A program made the translations under genes and the position numbers. Under the pieces are notes generated by a model. The model had not been told where the DNA came from and did no database searches. It saw only the letters and a list, made by a program, of their open reading frames with translations. Below, piece by piece: positions 33,443-42,154 of a stretch of DNA of 63,529 nt. The stretch's first letter is position 1, and each line of letters starts with the position of its first letter. Source of the DNA: CAZPWQ01 sp964590495 (GTDB taxonomy: Bacteria > Bacteroidota > Rhodothermia > Balneolales > Balneolaceae); NCBI GenBank assembly GCA_964590495.1, contig CAZPWQ010000008.1, forward strand, positions 1-63,529. The letters run 5' to 3'.

Positions 33443-35323
33443 ATGAAATCATTCTCAGTTATTTTTGTCTTGATCTTTGCACTTACTGCAGGAGTAATGG
33501 CGCAAACCCAGGATCAGCTGCCGGTAAGGGAATACACTAATCCGGAAGAAATGGTTACCTTTGACCGTACTACTCCGTTTATGCGTGTTCTCGATGTCTT
33601 AAACGAGTTTGCACAGGGGCATCGAGGCAAAATTATCATAGACAGAAGCAATATCAGTGGTGAACTGGGTATATCCATACCTCCCATGCACTGGATGGAC
33701 GCTCTGAAACTTATTCTGAATGTTAAGCAGCGACAGCTGGTTGAACTGCCTGAATACTACGAAATTGTAAATATCGAACAAACCGGGGAGGGACAGCAGG
33801 TAAGCGGAAATCAACAGGCACAGGTGGCCGGGGCAGCCGGTGAGGACCTGATACCTACGTTAGGTACCCGTGAAGTGAGGATCAATGCTATATTTTTTGA
33901 AGGAAACCGCCGGGCTTTAAGGGAAATAGGTGTAGATTGGTCAACGCTTTCAAACAATGTACCTGATAATGTAACGGATTTCACAGGTGGAGAAGAGGGA
34001 GGTGGCGGTTCTCAGGATGGAGAGCTTCCATCCCAGGAATTCGGCGGACCCTTTGTACAGGTGAATTCACGGGGCGCACAGAACGTTTCGCAGAATGTAT
34101 TTAACGCCCTTGTGAACGTCGGGCAATTGGGCAATACCGGCATTGAGGTTCAGGCACTGTTCAGTGCTTTCGAAGCGGATAACCTGGGAGAGATACTGGC
34201 TTCTCCTACAGTCAGAGTAATGGACGGTCAGGCGGGCAGGGTCCAGGTAGGCCAGGATTTTTCCATTAAACAGCGTGATTTTGCAGGGAATGTGACTGAT
34301 AATTTTGTAAGTGTCGGTACCATACTGGAAGTTACTCCACAGATAATCGTCCATAATGATACTACTTTTATTCATGTCACACTTGAAGCTGAACGTTCTT
34401 CAGCACAACCTGACCCCGTAAGCACCATTATTAATAAACAGGAAGCACAAACGCAGTCGCTGCTGATAGACGGAGAGGCGACGGTTATCGCCGGTCTTTA
34501 CCGTACCGAGAGATCGGAAGTGAGAAGAGGAATTCCAATACTGAAGGATCTGCCTGGATGGTTTTTCGGTCTTAAATATTTGTTTGGATACAATGCGGAT
34601 GATTATCAAATGAGTGAATTGGTTGTTCTGTTAACAGCTTCGATTGAACCAACTCTGGAAGAACGCTATGCCAACAGGGGTAATTTTGCCAACAAATTTG
34701 AACTTCTCAGAGATGAAAGAATGAATTCCCGGAGAGAGATAAGACAGCGGGAGGATGCTTTTGACGGGAAGGTGATAGGAGATGACAAGGATTTAAGTAC
34801 AAGATCAATAGATGATGAAGAAGAGGAACTCTCTGCACGGGTTGAGGAGGAAGAAGTTGAAGAAACTCAACCGGAAAATATAGCAGAAGAGCAGGATGAG
34901 GTTAAAAATGATATTGTTACCGATCCAGAAATTGATACACAGGAAATACCTCTGAATTTCGTTACTCCTCCGGAAGAAACAGATACCGCAGAAACAGGTG
35001 AGGATACCGGAATTGCTGATGAAGCTGATGATCAGGTTGGGGAGACGGAAGAGCCTCAGAAAGATGAAGAAGAGTCCGCTGAAAAACCACAAAACGGGGT
35101 TGCCGACTACTATATTATCGGCGGTTCGTTTGGTGTCGAGGAAAACGCCAACAATTTCAGAGATCAGCTGGTGAATGAGGGGTTTAATGCAGTAATGCTA
35201 AGTGTAAACGGAAAACATCTGGTGGCCTACAGGGGATATTCTGATTTGGATGAAGCAGAAGCCGGGCTGGCTGATATCAGGCAATATTATAATTCTGGAG
35301 CCTGGCTTTACAGAGTAAATTAA
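33443..35323 (+). CDS. pilQ: PilQ/GspD-family secretin with SPOR domain
   Basis: An outer-membrane secretin of about 626 residues from ATG 33443, chosen because it gives an ideal signal peptide (MKSFSVIFVLIFALTAGVMA). A frame from 33401 would overlap the previous gene. An STN/N0-like domain (TPFMRVLDVLNEFAQGHRGK) is followed by one N-domain (REVRINAIFFEGNRRALREI) and the secretin core (LGEILASPTVRVMDGQAGRV, SVGTILEVTPQI, with TRSEVRRGIPILKDLPGWFF). Beyond the core lie about 130 residues rich in Glu/Asp, then a C-terminal SPOR domain (YYIIGGSFGVEENANNFRDQ ... LVAYRGYSDLDEAEAGL). SPOR domains bind denuded peptidoglycan; at this end of a secretin it is unusual. Confidence 0.88.
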   Translation: MKSFSVIFVLIFALTAGVMAQTQDQLPVREYTNPEEMVTFDRTTPFMRVLDVLNEFAQGHRGKIIIDRSNISGELGISIPPMHWMDALKLILNVKQRQLVELPEYYEIVNIEQTGEGQQVSGNQQAQVAGAAGEDLIPTLGTREVRINAIFFEGNRRALREIGVDWSTLSNNVPDNVTDFTGGEEGGGGSQDGELPSQEFGGPFVQVNSRGAQNVSQNVFNALVNVGQLGNTGIEVQALFSAFEADNLGEILASPTVRVMDGQAGRVQVGQDFSIKQRDFAGNVTDNFVSVGTILEVTPQIIVHNDTTFIHVTLEAERSSAQPDPVSTIINKQEAQTQSLLIDGEATVIAGLYRTERSEVRRGIPILKDLPGWFFGLKYLFGYNADDYQMSELVVLLTASIEPTLEERYANRGNFANKFELLRDERMNSRREIRQREDAFDGKVIGDDKDLSTRSIDDEEEELSARVEEEEVEETQPENIAEEQDEVKNDIVTDPEIDTQEIPLNFVTPPEETDTAETGEDTGIADEADDQVGETEEPQKDEEESAEKPQNGVADYYIIGGSFGVEENANNFRDQLVNEGFNAVMLSVNGKHLVAYRGYSDLDEAEAGLADIRQYYNSGAWLYRVN

Positions 35324-35350
35324 TCACAAATCCCTTCTTGTTAGGCAAAG

Positions 35351-35532
35351 AAATTCCCCCTTAAAAAAGGGGGTGCGGCTTTAGCCGCGGAGGTTGTTTC
35401 TATAATAACGGCTTCATTATCGCGACAGAAATAATTGTAAAAAGAAGGTATAGTTGGATTCACATTCCCTTTTTTTGGATTAAGATGGTCCAACAACCCC
35501 CTTTAATTCCCCCTTTGCTAAGGGGGAATTTT
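35351..35532. repeat. Intergenic repeat (family A, full copy)
   Basis: An element of about 180 bp bounded by AAATTCCCCCTTAAAAAAGG and CTAAGGGGGAATTTT. It contains the stem GTGCGGCTTTAGCCGCGG (35373-35390), AGGTTGTTTC, and near its right end GATGGTCCAACAACCCCCTT. Collinear copies lie at 46108 and, rearranged, at 39787; a partial copy is at 25189. The rest of 35533-35652 has a GTTCC/GGAAC stem and no gene. Confidence 0.75.
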
Positions 35533-35652
35533 GCCAGCTTGAAAATTATCATTCTGGGCCAGCCTGATAAATATCCAACCAATAGGCACGTTCCGTCAGG
35601 AACGTTTGGTGATTGGAAGGGGACGTTATTTCAAGTATTCCTAAATTGCTGA

Positions 35653-36750
35653 TTACCTCTTTCTCAAATGAGATAATTGAGTTCCCTCCAAAGTTGTATA
35701 CCCGCTCATAAGATCTGCTGTCAGGCAGGAATGAACGGGTAGAATGCCAATCAGATCACCGATAGAAAGCTTATCAAATAATTGTTTATTAACGGAAAGA
35801 ATTCCATGCTCCTGCGAAATTTTAGTCAGGATACAATCTTTTAAAGGTTCTGACCATGTACCGTTATCTAAAGTAACAGCAATACCAAAATGGACCTTGT
35901 CACCGGTTTTCAGCCGGTCCTTTGAAAAATGTACGGCACCGCCGTGAATAGCTATTTCCTGCCGTCCGGGATACTTATCAACAACCGGACAAACCATGGC
36001 AACGGCAATATCACTATAATTACAGGCACCTATTTGAACCTGGGTCAGATCGTAAAATGCAAAGTTGCCCGGACTTATTTCATCGATACCCTCAAAATGT
36101 TCTCCTTTACTGCAGCACGGGGTATCCCCGATACACGTTTTAAGCGGTCCTTCTGCAGAGGAAAAGTGCGATTTGAGGTTATTCATCTGCTGCCGTACAT
36201 CATTATGAAATCTTAAAATCTCCTCCTTTGACCGGGCGGAGTAGGAATGTCCGGGATGGGAATAAAATCCGGTAAAATGTAGATTATCCATTTTCGAGAG
36301 AGTCTCTATCTGTTGTTCAATGCTCGTTTTCTGGTCAGCTCTAAATCCCGTTCTTCCCGAGCCGGTATCTATTTCAATATATATATTAACGGACGTTGTC
36401 AGTTGATTATCGAGGTATGCAGCAGTGTCGTTTCTATTTACCAGAAGTGACAATGACACTTCCCCGGCCAGATGGTTTATTCGTTTTATTTCACGGATGT
36501 TGCAGGGAAATGCAATGGTAATATCCTCCCAGCCGTGTTCGGCAAAATATTCAGCCATATCTATGGATGAAACGGTAGCTTTCTGAATTCCTTCATCTCT
36601 GAACCACTGCCCGATATCGGCAGACTGGTGGGTCTTCATATGAGGCTTAAAGGTCAAACTATGACGTCTTGCCTTTTCAGCCATCCGGCGAATATTGGAT
36701 CTGCATTTTCCTTCATCAATCAACAGGGCGGGAGAAGTGGTATTTGTCAT
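35653..36750 (-). CDS. DSD1-family PLP-dependent enzyme (D-serine dehydratase / D-threonine aldolase-like)
   Basis: A 365-residue fold-III PLP enzyme related to alanine racemase. The PLP lysine lies in LTFKPHMKTHQS (about residues 32-43), the N-terminal barrel has IEIDTGSGRTGFR, and the C-terminal domain carries the metal-binding VHSCLTADLM motif (His-x-Cys) typical of D-serine dehydratases and D-threonine aldolases. Such enzymes break down D-hydroxyamino acids. The neighbouring dipeptidase and peptidase genes suit peptide or cell-wall fragment use, but they face different ways. Which D-amino acid it uses cannot be read here. Confidence 0.85.
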   Translation of the reverse strand: MTNTTSPALLIDEGKCRSNIRRMAEKARRHSLTFKPHMKTHQSADIGQWFRDEGIQKATVSSIDMAEYFAEHGWEDITIAFPCNIREIKRINHLAGEVSLSLLVNRNDTAAYLDNQLTTSVNIYIEIDTGSGRTGFRADQKTSIEQQIETLSKMDNLHFTGFYSHPGHSYSARSKEEILRFHNDVRQQMNNLKSHFSSAEGPLKTCIGDTPCCSKGEHFEGIDEISPGNFAFYDLTQVQIGACNYSDIAVAMVCPVVDKYPGRQEIAIHGGAVHFSKDRLKTGDKVHFGIAVTLDNGTWSEPLKDCILTKISQEHGILSVNKQLFDKLSIGDLIGILPVHSCLTADLMSGYTTLEGTQLSHLRKR

Positions 36751-36772
36751 ATTTGCTATCTATTTGTTAACT

Positions 36773-36888
36773 CAAAAACCGTTGAAACGGTTAAATTATG
36801 ACTCTATGCCGTTGACCCCGGGATCAATCCCGGGGTTAACGGGAGAAGGAAAAAATTATGAACCATTTTTAACGGTTTGACGGTGTAG
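36773..36888. repeat. Intergenic repeat (family D, copy 2)
   Basis: AAAACCGTTGAAACGGTT at the left, a perfect CCCCGGGATCAATCCCGGGG stem in the middle (about 36818-36837), and CATTTTTAACGGTTTGACGG at the right. It matches the arms of copy 1 at 21112-21222. It fills the space between the two minus-strand genes. Confidence 0.7.
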
Positions 36889-36892
36889 CCGG

Positions 36893-38095
36893 TTACTCGA
36901 TAGTGCCGGTTATTTCATTCACCCTATCCCAGACCCGGAAAATATTGCCAGAGCAGATCTTACGGATCTCTTCCTCTGTATAATCCCGCTCAAGCAGTTC
37001 GGCAATAAGATTGGGATAATCCGATGCATCTTTTAACCCGACCGGCAGGGTATTCCCAACACCGTCATAATCCGATCCCAAACCAACATATTCTACCCCC
37101 ACCAAATCAACCACATGGTCGATATGATCAGCAACTTTTTGAACCGTACTGTACTCATAGTTCTCACTGAAATAAGTATCTGAAATTTCTTCACCTTCTT
37201 CACTCTCGGGATCAATACCTTTCTTTTCCAACAGCTGGCGGGCTTCTTCCTGTACTCTTTCGTAACTTTCGCTGGAGGTGCTGTCCAAAAAGTTGGATCC
37301 GAAATTAATCATAATAACACCCTCATTTTCAGCAAGTTGTTCAATCAGTTCATCACTCATATTCCGCTCAAAACCGGGAGTAAAATGCCTGCAGGAGGAG
37401 TGGGATGCTATAACCGGGGCTTCTGTTACTTTCATGACGTCGTAAAACGCATTATCAGAAATATGGGAGACATCAACCATAATACCTACCCGGTTCATCT
37501 CCCGGACCACATCCTTTCCGAAATCACTTAATCCCTGGTGGGTGCCGGTAGTATCATATGAGGAATCGCTGATTTTATTGTCTCTTGAATGTGCCAGGGT
37601 GATATACCGAATGCCGCGGTCGTAGAAATACTGGACATTATCCAGATTCGTGCCAATCGGAGCTCCGTTTTCCATTCCCATCGGAAGCGATATCAAGCCT
37701 TCGTTAAACTGTTCCCGTATTTGCTCAGGTGAGGTGGCGACGGCAAACTTATCCGGATGATCGTTTGCTATTCCTTCAACCATGTTAATCAGGCTATCGG
37801 CAAAAGCCTTGGCTCCACCTGTTTCCTGATAGCCGGCCGGTATGTAAATGGACATAAATGGGGCGTTTAATCCGCCTTCCTGTGCGCGGATATAGTCGAA
37901 ATCTCCACTTGAAGTCAGTTCTGAGATATCCTCCCATTCATTATTCAGCCTGTAAGGAATATCAACATGACCATCGACTATAATAAACTGCTGAGACAAT
38001 CTCTGGGCTTCCTGATCCTGGCGGGCGTCACTCGAACAAGCAACAAATAATGTTACTGTCACGATCAGAACAGACAACCTGTATATCAATTTCAT
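36893..38095 (-). CDS. Membrane dipeptidase (peptidase M19), lipoprotein
   Basis: A 400-residue renal-dipeptidase family metallohydrolase. The signal peptide ends in the lipobox VACS (Cys20), so it is probably a lipoprotein. Zinc-site motifs include FIIVDGHVDIPYRLN (H-x-D), MENGAPIG with the bridging Glu, VSHISDNAF, ASHSSCRH and VGLGSDYDGVG. The C-terminal EIRKICSGNIFRVWDRV is typical of the family. It hydrolyses dipeptides, often with a C-terminal D- or L-residue, in the periplasm. Its start lies 267 bp from the divergent M28 peptidase gene. Confidence 0.94.
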   Translation of the reverse strand: MKLIYRLSVLIVTVTLFVACSSDARQDQEAQRLSQQFIIVDGHVDIPYRLNNEWEDISELTSSGDFDYIRAQEGGLNAPFMSIYIPAGYQETGGAKAFADSLINMVEGIANDHPDKFAVATSPEQIREQFNEGLISLPMGMENGAPIGTNLDNVQYFYDRGIRYITLAHSRDNKISDSSYDTTGTHQGLSDFGKDVVREMNRVGIMVDVSHISDNAFYDVMKVTEAPVIASHSSCRHFTPGFERNMSDELIEQLAENEGVIMINFGSNFLDSTSSESYERVQEEARQLLEKKGIDPESEEGEEISDTYFSENYEYSTVQKVADHIDHVVDLVGVEYVGLGSDYDGVGNTLPVGLKDASDYPNLIAELLERDYTEEEIRKICSGNIFRVWDRVNEITGTIE

Positions 38096-38361
38096 TTTTT
38101 TCTTTTTTATTAAATGTATAGGAAACGGTAAAATAAACGATCCTCCATTGTAATCGCAATTAATCCGGATATCGCAGATATCTACAGGAACTCAGTACTC
38201 AGAAGGTGTTAATTCTGAATTCTCAATATTTTCCAGCAAAATATAACTTCTTAGATTTTTATTTCTTTGCAACTCTTAAAAAACCTTTTACAACATTTGG
38301 TAAAGACTTCTTTTATTCTGGATAAGGTAAACCTTTAGGGCAAAAAAATATACCATATCAC

Positions 38362-39741
38362 ATGATTACAAGTAATTTGATACTTAAGTATACAGTTGTT
38401 TTTGCAGTAATCTTTATGATATCAGGATGTTACGCAGGTCAAAATTCCGGGGAAGATTTGGATCCATCAGTACAACAGATGCTTTCAGAAGTATCGGTTG
38501 ATACTATTGAAAGCAATATCAGGGAACTGGCAGGTTTCCACACCAGGCATACTACTTCGGATACGGTAAGTGATACGACCGGTATCGGTGCAGCGCGCCG
38601 GTGGATTTACGATACCTTCCAACGCTATAGTGAGGCATCTGATGGCAGATTACAGGTCGGATATGATCGCTATGTCGAAAGCGAGAACAGCCGGATCGAT
38701 GAAGCGGTTGAGATTGTAAATATTGTGGCTATTTTGCCCGGAACCCAAATAGAGAGCAAAGACAGAGTTTATGTAGTAAGCGGACATTATGACTCCAGGG
38801 TCTCGGATATTATGAATGACACAAGTTATGCTCCCGGAGCCAATGACGATGCCTCGGGTACTGCAGCTGTGCTGGAACTGGCACGGATTATGTCGCAATA
38901 TGAATTTGATGCAACAATTGTATTTATGGCAGTTGCCGGCGAAGAACAGGGATTATTGGGAGCCAGACATTACGCCAAATGTTCCGGTAAAAAGTGCCTT
39001 AATATTGCGGGGATGTTTACCAATGACATCATCGGGAATTCCCTGAAAGATGACGGAACGGTACATGATGATGAGGTCAGGATTTTTGCGGCGGGAATAC
39101 CTCCCGAACGGGAGCTTTCCGATTACCACCGTACGCTGCTATTCACCGGCGGGGAAAATGACACGCCTGCAAGACAACTGGGAAGGCATATTTATGAAGT
39201 TGCCAAACGGTATATGCCTGATTTTAAGGTTAATATGATTTATAGAAGAGACCGCTACCTGCGGGGCGGAGATCATTCAGCCTTCCTGGATAAAGGATTT
39301 GCGGCTGTGCGTTTCAGCGAACCTCATGAGTATTATGAGCGCCAACACCAGGATGTAAGAGTGGAGGATGGTATTCAATACGGTGATCTGCCGGAATTTG
39401 TTGACTACGAGTACGTGGGGAAAGTAACACAGCTTAATGCTGCATCACTCTCAACACTTGCAAATGCACCAGCTTCACCCAGAAAGGTAGCTGTGGAGGT
39501 TCAAAAGCTCGAAAATAACACAACATTGCGATGGAAGAGCAATAAAGAACCTGATCTTAAAGGATATGAGATCGTCTGGCGGGCTACAAACCAACCACAC
39601 TGGGGATTTTCAGAATTTGTGGGTGATACAACCCGGTTTACGATTGAGGGGGTTTCAAAAGATAATTACCTGTTCGGCGTACGCTCTGTTGATCGCTATG
39701 GAAACAGAAGTCCTGCCACATACCCGCTTCCTGCACGATAA
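38362..39741 (+). CDS. M28-family zinc peptidase with Fn3-like tail, lipoprotein
   Basis: A 459-residue exported peptidase with lipobox MISGCY. Zinc ligands of the M28 family are recognisable: VVSGHYDSR (His), GANDDASGTAAVLEL (Asp bridge), AVAGEEQGLLGARHY (Glu-Glu), TNDIIGNS (Asp) and GGDHSAFLDKG (His). After the catalytic part (to about residue 375) there is a beta-rich segment from APASPRKVAVEVQKLENNTT to GNRSPATYP that looks like a fibronectin type III domain. It is probably an aminopeptidase acting on peptides outside the inner membrane. Confidence 0.93.
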   Translation: MITSNLILKYTVVFAVIFMISGCYAGQNSGEDLDPSVQQMLSEVSVDTIESNIRELAGFHTRHTTSDTVSDTTGIGAARRWIYDTFQRYSEASDGRLQVGYDRYVESENSRIDEAVEIVNIVAILPGTQIESKDRVYVVSGHYDSRVSDIMNDTSYAPGANDDASGTAAVLELARIMSQYEFDATIVFMAVAGEEQGLLGARHYAKCSGKKCLNIAGMFTNDIIGNSLKDDGTVHDDEVRIFAAGIPPERELSDYHRTLLFTGGENDTPARQLGRHIYEVAKRYMPDFKVNMIYRRDRYLRGGDHSAFLDKGFAAVRFSEPHEYYERQHQDVRVEDGIQYGDLPEFVDYEYVGKVTQLNAASLSTLANAPASPRKVAVEVQKLENNTTLRWKSNKEPDLKGYEIVWRATNQPHWGFSEFVGDTTRFTIEGVSKDNYLFGVRSVDRYGNRSPATYPLPAR

Positions 39742-39786
39742 TTAGGTATTAATTAAGCCAAAATCATTTTTTATTCTTTGTTTATA

Positions 39787-39872
39787 GATGGTCCTACAAC
39801 CCCCTTTTATTCCCCCTTAGAAAAGGGGGGTGCGGCTTTAGCCGCGGGGGTTGTTTCTATGGTAACGGCTTA
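39787..39872. repeat. Intergenic repeat (family A, compact copy)
   Basis: GATGGTCCTACAACCCCC, TTATTCCCCCTTAG/AAAAGGGGG, then GTGCGGCTTTAGCCGCGG and GGGTTGTTTCTATGGTAACG. The right-hand block of the full element here precedes the GTGCGGC stem. Confidence 0.7.
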
Positions 39873-40024
39873 AATGTAGCTGCAGTCATAATTGTGTATA
39901 GTATCCTTTTAGTAAGATATTATGTGTATTCTCCCGAACGGAAAGGCGGTGCCAGAATTTTCATTCCCTAAAAGTTCATATCTTATTTCGAATTCGTTCG
40001 TAATTTAGAAAGTAATCTTCAGGC

Positions 40025-40621
40025 ATGAATTCAGAGAATGATAAGAGCGACAGAGCAGTTTCGCGGGATATCTCAAGTATGAATCTGCTTGTTCTGTCGG
40101 TCACTTCAGCTGTTGTATATCTGTTGCTGTCTTTAACGATCTTTTATTTTATCCACGGGTATTCCCCTGAAAGGGCTTTTGATCACGGCTATTCTGCTGC
40201 CAATCAGATTATAGCCGGAATTGCTGCCGGTTGTATTGCAGCCGTTTTTATAGGTTTTGCAATGAGCCGTCCGCCGATTTCGGATGTGCTTCACGATTTT
40301 TATATCGTTGAAGTTCTTACTCAAATGCGATTGACAGCTTTTGACCGCATACAGTTATCACTATTTGCGGGAGTGGGGGAGGAGTTGCTTTTCCGTGGTG
40401 CGATTCAGCCGTTGATGGGTATCTGGCTGACTTCTGTACTTTTTATCGGCATTCACGGCTATTTTAAATTTAAGACCAGAGGACATGTTTTATTTGGTGT
40501 CATGATGTTTTTACTCAGTATTGGATTGGGCTATATCTTTGAAACCGCCGGATTAATTGCGGCTATGGCTGCCCATGCGGTCTATGATGTAATTATGCTT
40601 AAACTGGTGCAGGATGAGTAA
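40025..40621 (+). CDS. CPBP-family intramembrane protease
   Basis: A 198-residue membrane protein with about six hydrophobic segments. The three CPBP (Abi/CAAX) motifs are present: GVGEELLFRGAIQPL (the EExxxR box, about residues 118-132), IGIHGYFKF with the first His, and AAHAVYDVIM with the second His/Asp. Family members are glutamyl-type intramembrane proteases, in some cases processing prenylated proteins or acting in bacteriocin immunity. The substrate here is unknown. It converges with the methyltransferase gene, 90 bp away. Confidence 0.9.
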   Translation: MNSENDKSDRAVSRDISSMNLLVLSVTSAVVYLLLSLTIFYFIHGYSPERAFDHGYSAANQIIAGIAAGCIAAVFIGFAMSRPPISDVLHDFYIVEVLTQMRLTAFDRIQLSLFAGVGEELLFRGAIQPLMGIWLTSVLFIGIHGYFKFKTRGHVLFGVMMFLLSIGLGYIFETAGLIAAMAAHAVYDVIMLKLVQDE

Positions 40622-40711
40622 CAGAGATGATAGATAACCGGCTGAAGGTGAGTGAAAATAAGGCCTGAAGAGTCGCAAAGTTTACAAGCTGATGTATAAC
40701 TGACAAATCTG

Positions 40712-41374
40712 TTAGTCATCGACAGGTTTTTCCACAACAACATAAATATTTCTGCCGGAACTTTTTTCATTTTTAATTAATTTGAAACCTGCCTCATTGA
40801 GTTCTTTTATAACAGTTTCGGCTGTTACCCCATGCTGGCCACCTCGGTCCCGTCCTTCGGGATCTCTACTCTCCGATTCCCGTGGCTCGAAATCTATAAC
40901 AGCAAGACGTCCTCCGGGTTTCAGCGACTGCCAGAGACTCTTGTTCATGGTTTCGGGATCGGTAAAATGATGATAAACTCTCCGCAGGAAAAGGGCATCG
41001 CAACATTCTTCAGTAAGATTGGTTTGCTTCGGATGGCCTTCGATCACCGTTATATTGTCGGAATAAGCCGGGGCTGATCTTACAGCTTCCTGAAGATCCT
41101 GCAATGATTCTGAACCAAGTTCCGAACTGTATATATGTCCGCCGGGACTTACATGCCGCACCAGTGCCAGGGTTTGATCGCCGTCTCCGGCACCGATATC
41201 GGCTACAACAGAGCCTTCCTCCAGCCCGAGGACATCAATAAGCCATTCAATGTCGGCGGAGTTCTGGGCGAGAGAAACTGCGGGTAGTGCTGTGACAATG
41301 AAGAATATAAAGAAAAAGTGTCTGATTCTGTCAAATGAAGCAGATCGAATGTAATTATTATTCATCTTTCCCAC
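40712..41374 (-). CDS. Class I methyltransferase with signal peptide
   Basis: A 220-residue protein. An N-terminal hydrophobic segment ends in an Ala-x-Ala-like site (HFFFIFFIVTALPAVSLAQN), so the enzyme appears exported. The core has SAM motif I VVADIGAGDGDQTLALV (about residues 58-74), then HIYSSELG, ALFLRRVYHHFTDPETM and LKPGGRLAVIDFEP. The fold is intact, but SAM is normally cytoplasmic, so either the helix is an anchor or the protein has another role. MGKMNNN or the inner MNNN (41365) may be the start. Confidence 0.85.
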   Translation of the reverse strand: MGKMNNNYIRSASFDRIRHFFFIFFIVTALPAVSLAQNSADIEWLIDVLGLEEGSVVADIGAGDGDQTLALVRHVSPGGHIYSSELGSESLQDLQEAVRSAPAYSDNITVIEGHPKQTNLTEECCDALFLRRVYHHFTDPETMNKSLWQSLKPGGRLAVIDFEPRESESRDPEGRDRGGQHGVTAETVIKELNEAGFKLIKNEKSSGRNIYVVVEKPVDD

Positions 41375-41407
41375 CTATTACTGTCTGAAGCAATTTCAAT
41401 TAACGTG

Positions 41408-41680
41408 AACTCGGGTTAAGAGGGATTTTTATTTGTCATACCTCTTTTGGACTCAGAGCTTTCGAAACACGGATGCCCCGATGCATCGGGGCCACTCCGT
41501 CCGGCCGGGAACGCCGGACTCCGGTCGAGATGACGCCGGAATTTGAATATTGGCTACAAATAGAACCAACGGCGTCATTTCGAGCGCAGCGGTGGTGCTT
41601 TTACACCGCGAAGTCGAGAAATCTCATCCATCTTTTAAAAGTATGTAACTTGAAAAGTCACCTACTCCTTAACCCGAGTT
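41408..41680. mobile_element. Candidate MITE bounded by 13-bp inverted repeats
   Basis: Perfect inverted termini AACTCGGGTTAAG (41408-41420) and CTTAACCCGAGTT (41668-41680) enclose 247 bp. Inside are a GATGCCCCGATGCATCGGGGC stem (about 41471) and a family C repeat (41572-41630). No transposase frame is present, so it would be non-autonomous. Confidence 0.5.
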
Positions 41681-41784
41681 TAGTTTAATTAGCTGTAAGT
41701 TAAAGGAAAGATCAGTACAACAAGAATAACAGAATAGCAATTTATAGAAAAATTTTGATCTATCTATAATATTATACATTTTAA

Positions 41785-41862
41785 AGAGCGCTCAAGTAGC
41801 GTCTCTCTTGATGAATAGTCAGGGCCTCATATCTGATAGGTGTGAGGCCTTCTTTCTTTTTT
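41785..41862 (+). ncRNA. Candidate small RNA with two stems
   Basis: An 8-bp bulged stem (AGAGCGCT/AGCGTCTCT, loop CAAGT; 41785-41806) is followed 14 nt later by a strong terminator. A TATAATATTATACAT sequence lies immediately upstream. No protein gene on the plus strand ends here, so a short independent transcript is the simplest reading. It does not match any RNA family I know. Confidence 0.4.
41821..41862 (+). terminator. Rho-independent terminator
   Basis: A 9-bp stem (AGGGCCTCA / TGAGGCCTT with one wobble) around a 13-nt loop, followed by TTCTTTCTTTTTT. It is oriented for plus-strand transcription, 773 bp before trpB. Confidence 0.8.
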
Positions 41863-42036
41863 ACCCGCATATCAAACAATAGTTCCATATTTATCAAGCG
41901 GCAATCTGTGAATATTGCAGGTTTTCGGCTGTATCTCATTCAGCTTAGCTTCGGGATTGACAATGTAGGTGGTACTTAGTTAGCTACTCTTTAACAAACC
42001 ACGTGTCATTCCGACCGCAGCATCGGCGGGTTTCCC

Positions 42037-42136
42037 NNNNNNNNNNNNNNNNNNNNNNNNNNNNNNNNNNNNNNNNNNNNNNNNNNNNNNNNNNNNNNNN
42101 NNNNNNNNNNNNNNNNNNNNNNNNNNNNNNNNNNNN
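42037..42136. other. Assembly gap of 100 N, flanked by a 55-nt exact duplicate
   Basis: The 55 nt before the gap (41982-42036, starting AGCTACTCTTTAAC) are identical to the 55 nt after it (42137-42191). This is the pattern left when two contigs with a k-mer overlap are scaffolded, so the N run may represent no missing sequence. 42192-42634 carries only repeats. Confidence 0.85.
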
Positions 42137-42154
42137 AGCTACTCTTTAACAAAC

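Noticed and set aside
41473..41688. A 71-codon plus-strand frame
   Set aside because: It runs through the MITE-like element and its family C repeat.
41785..41862. Tryptophan operon leader/attenuator
   Set aside because: It lies about 770 bp from trpB with repeats between, and no Trp-rich leader peptide is visible.
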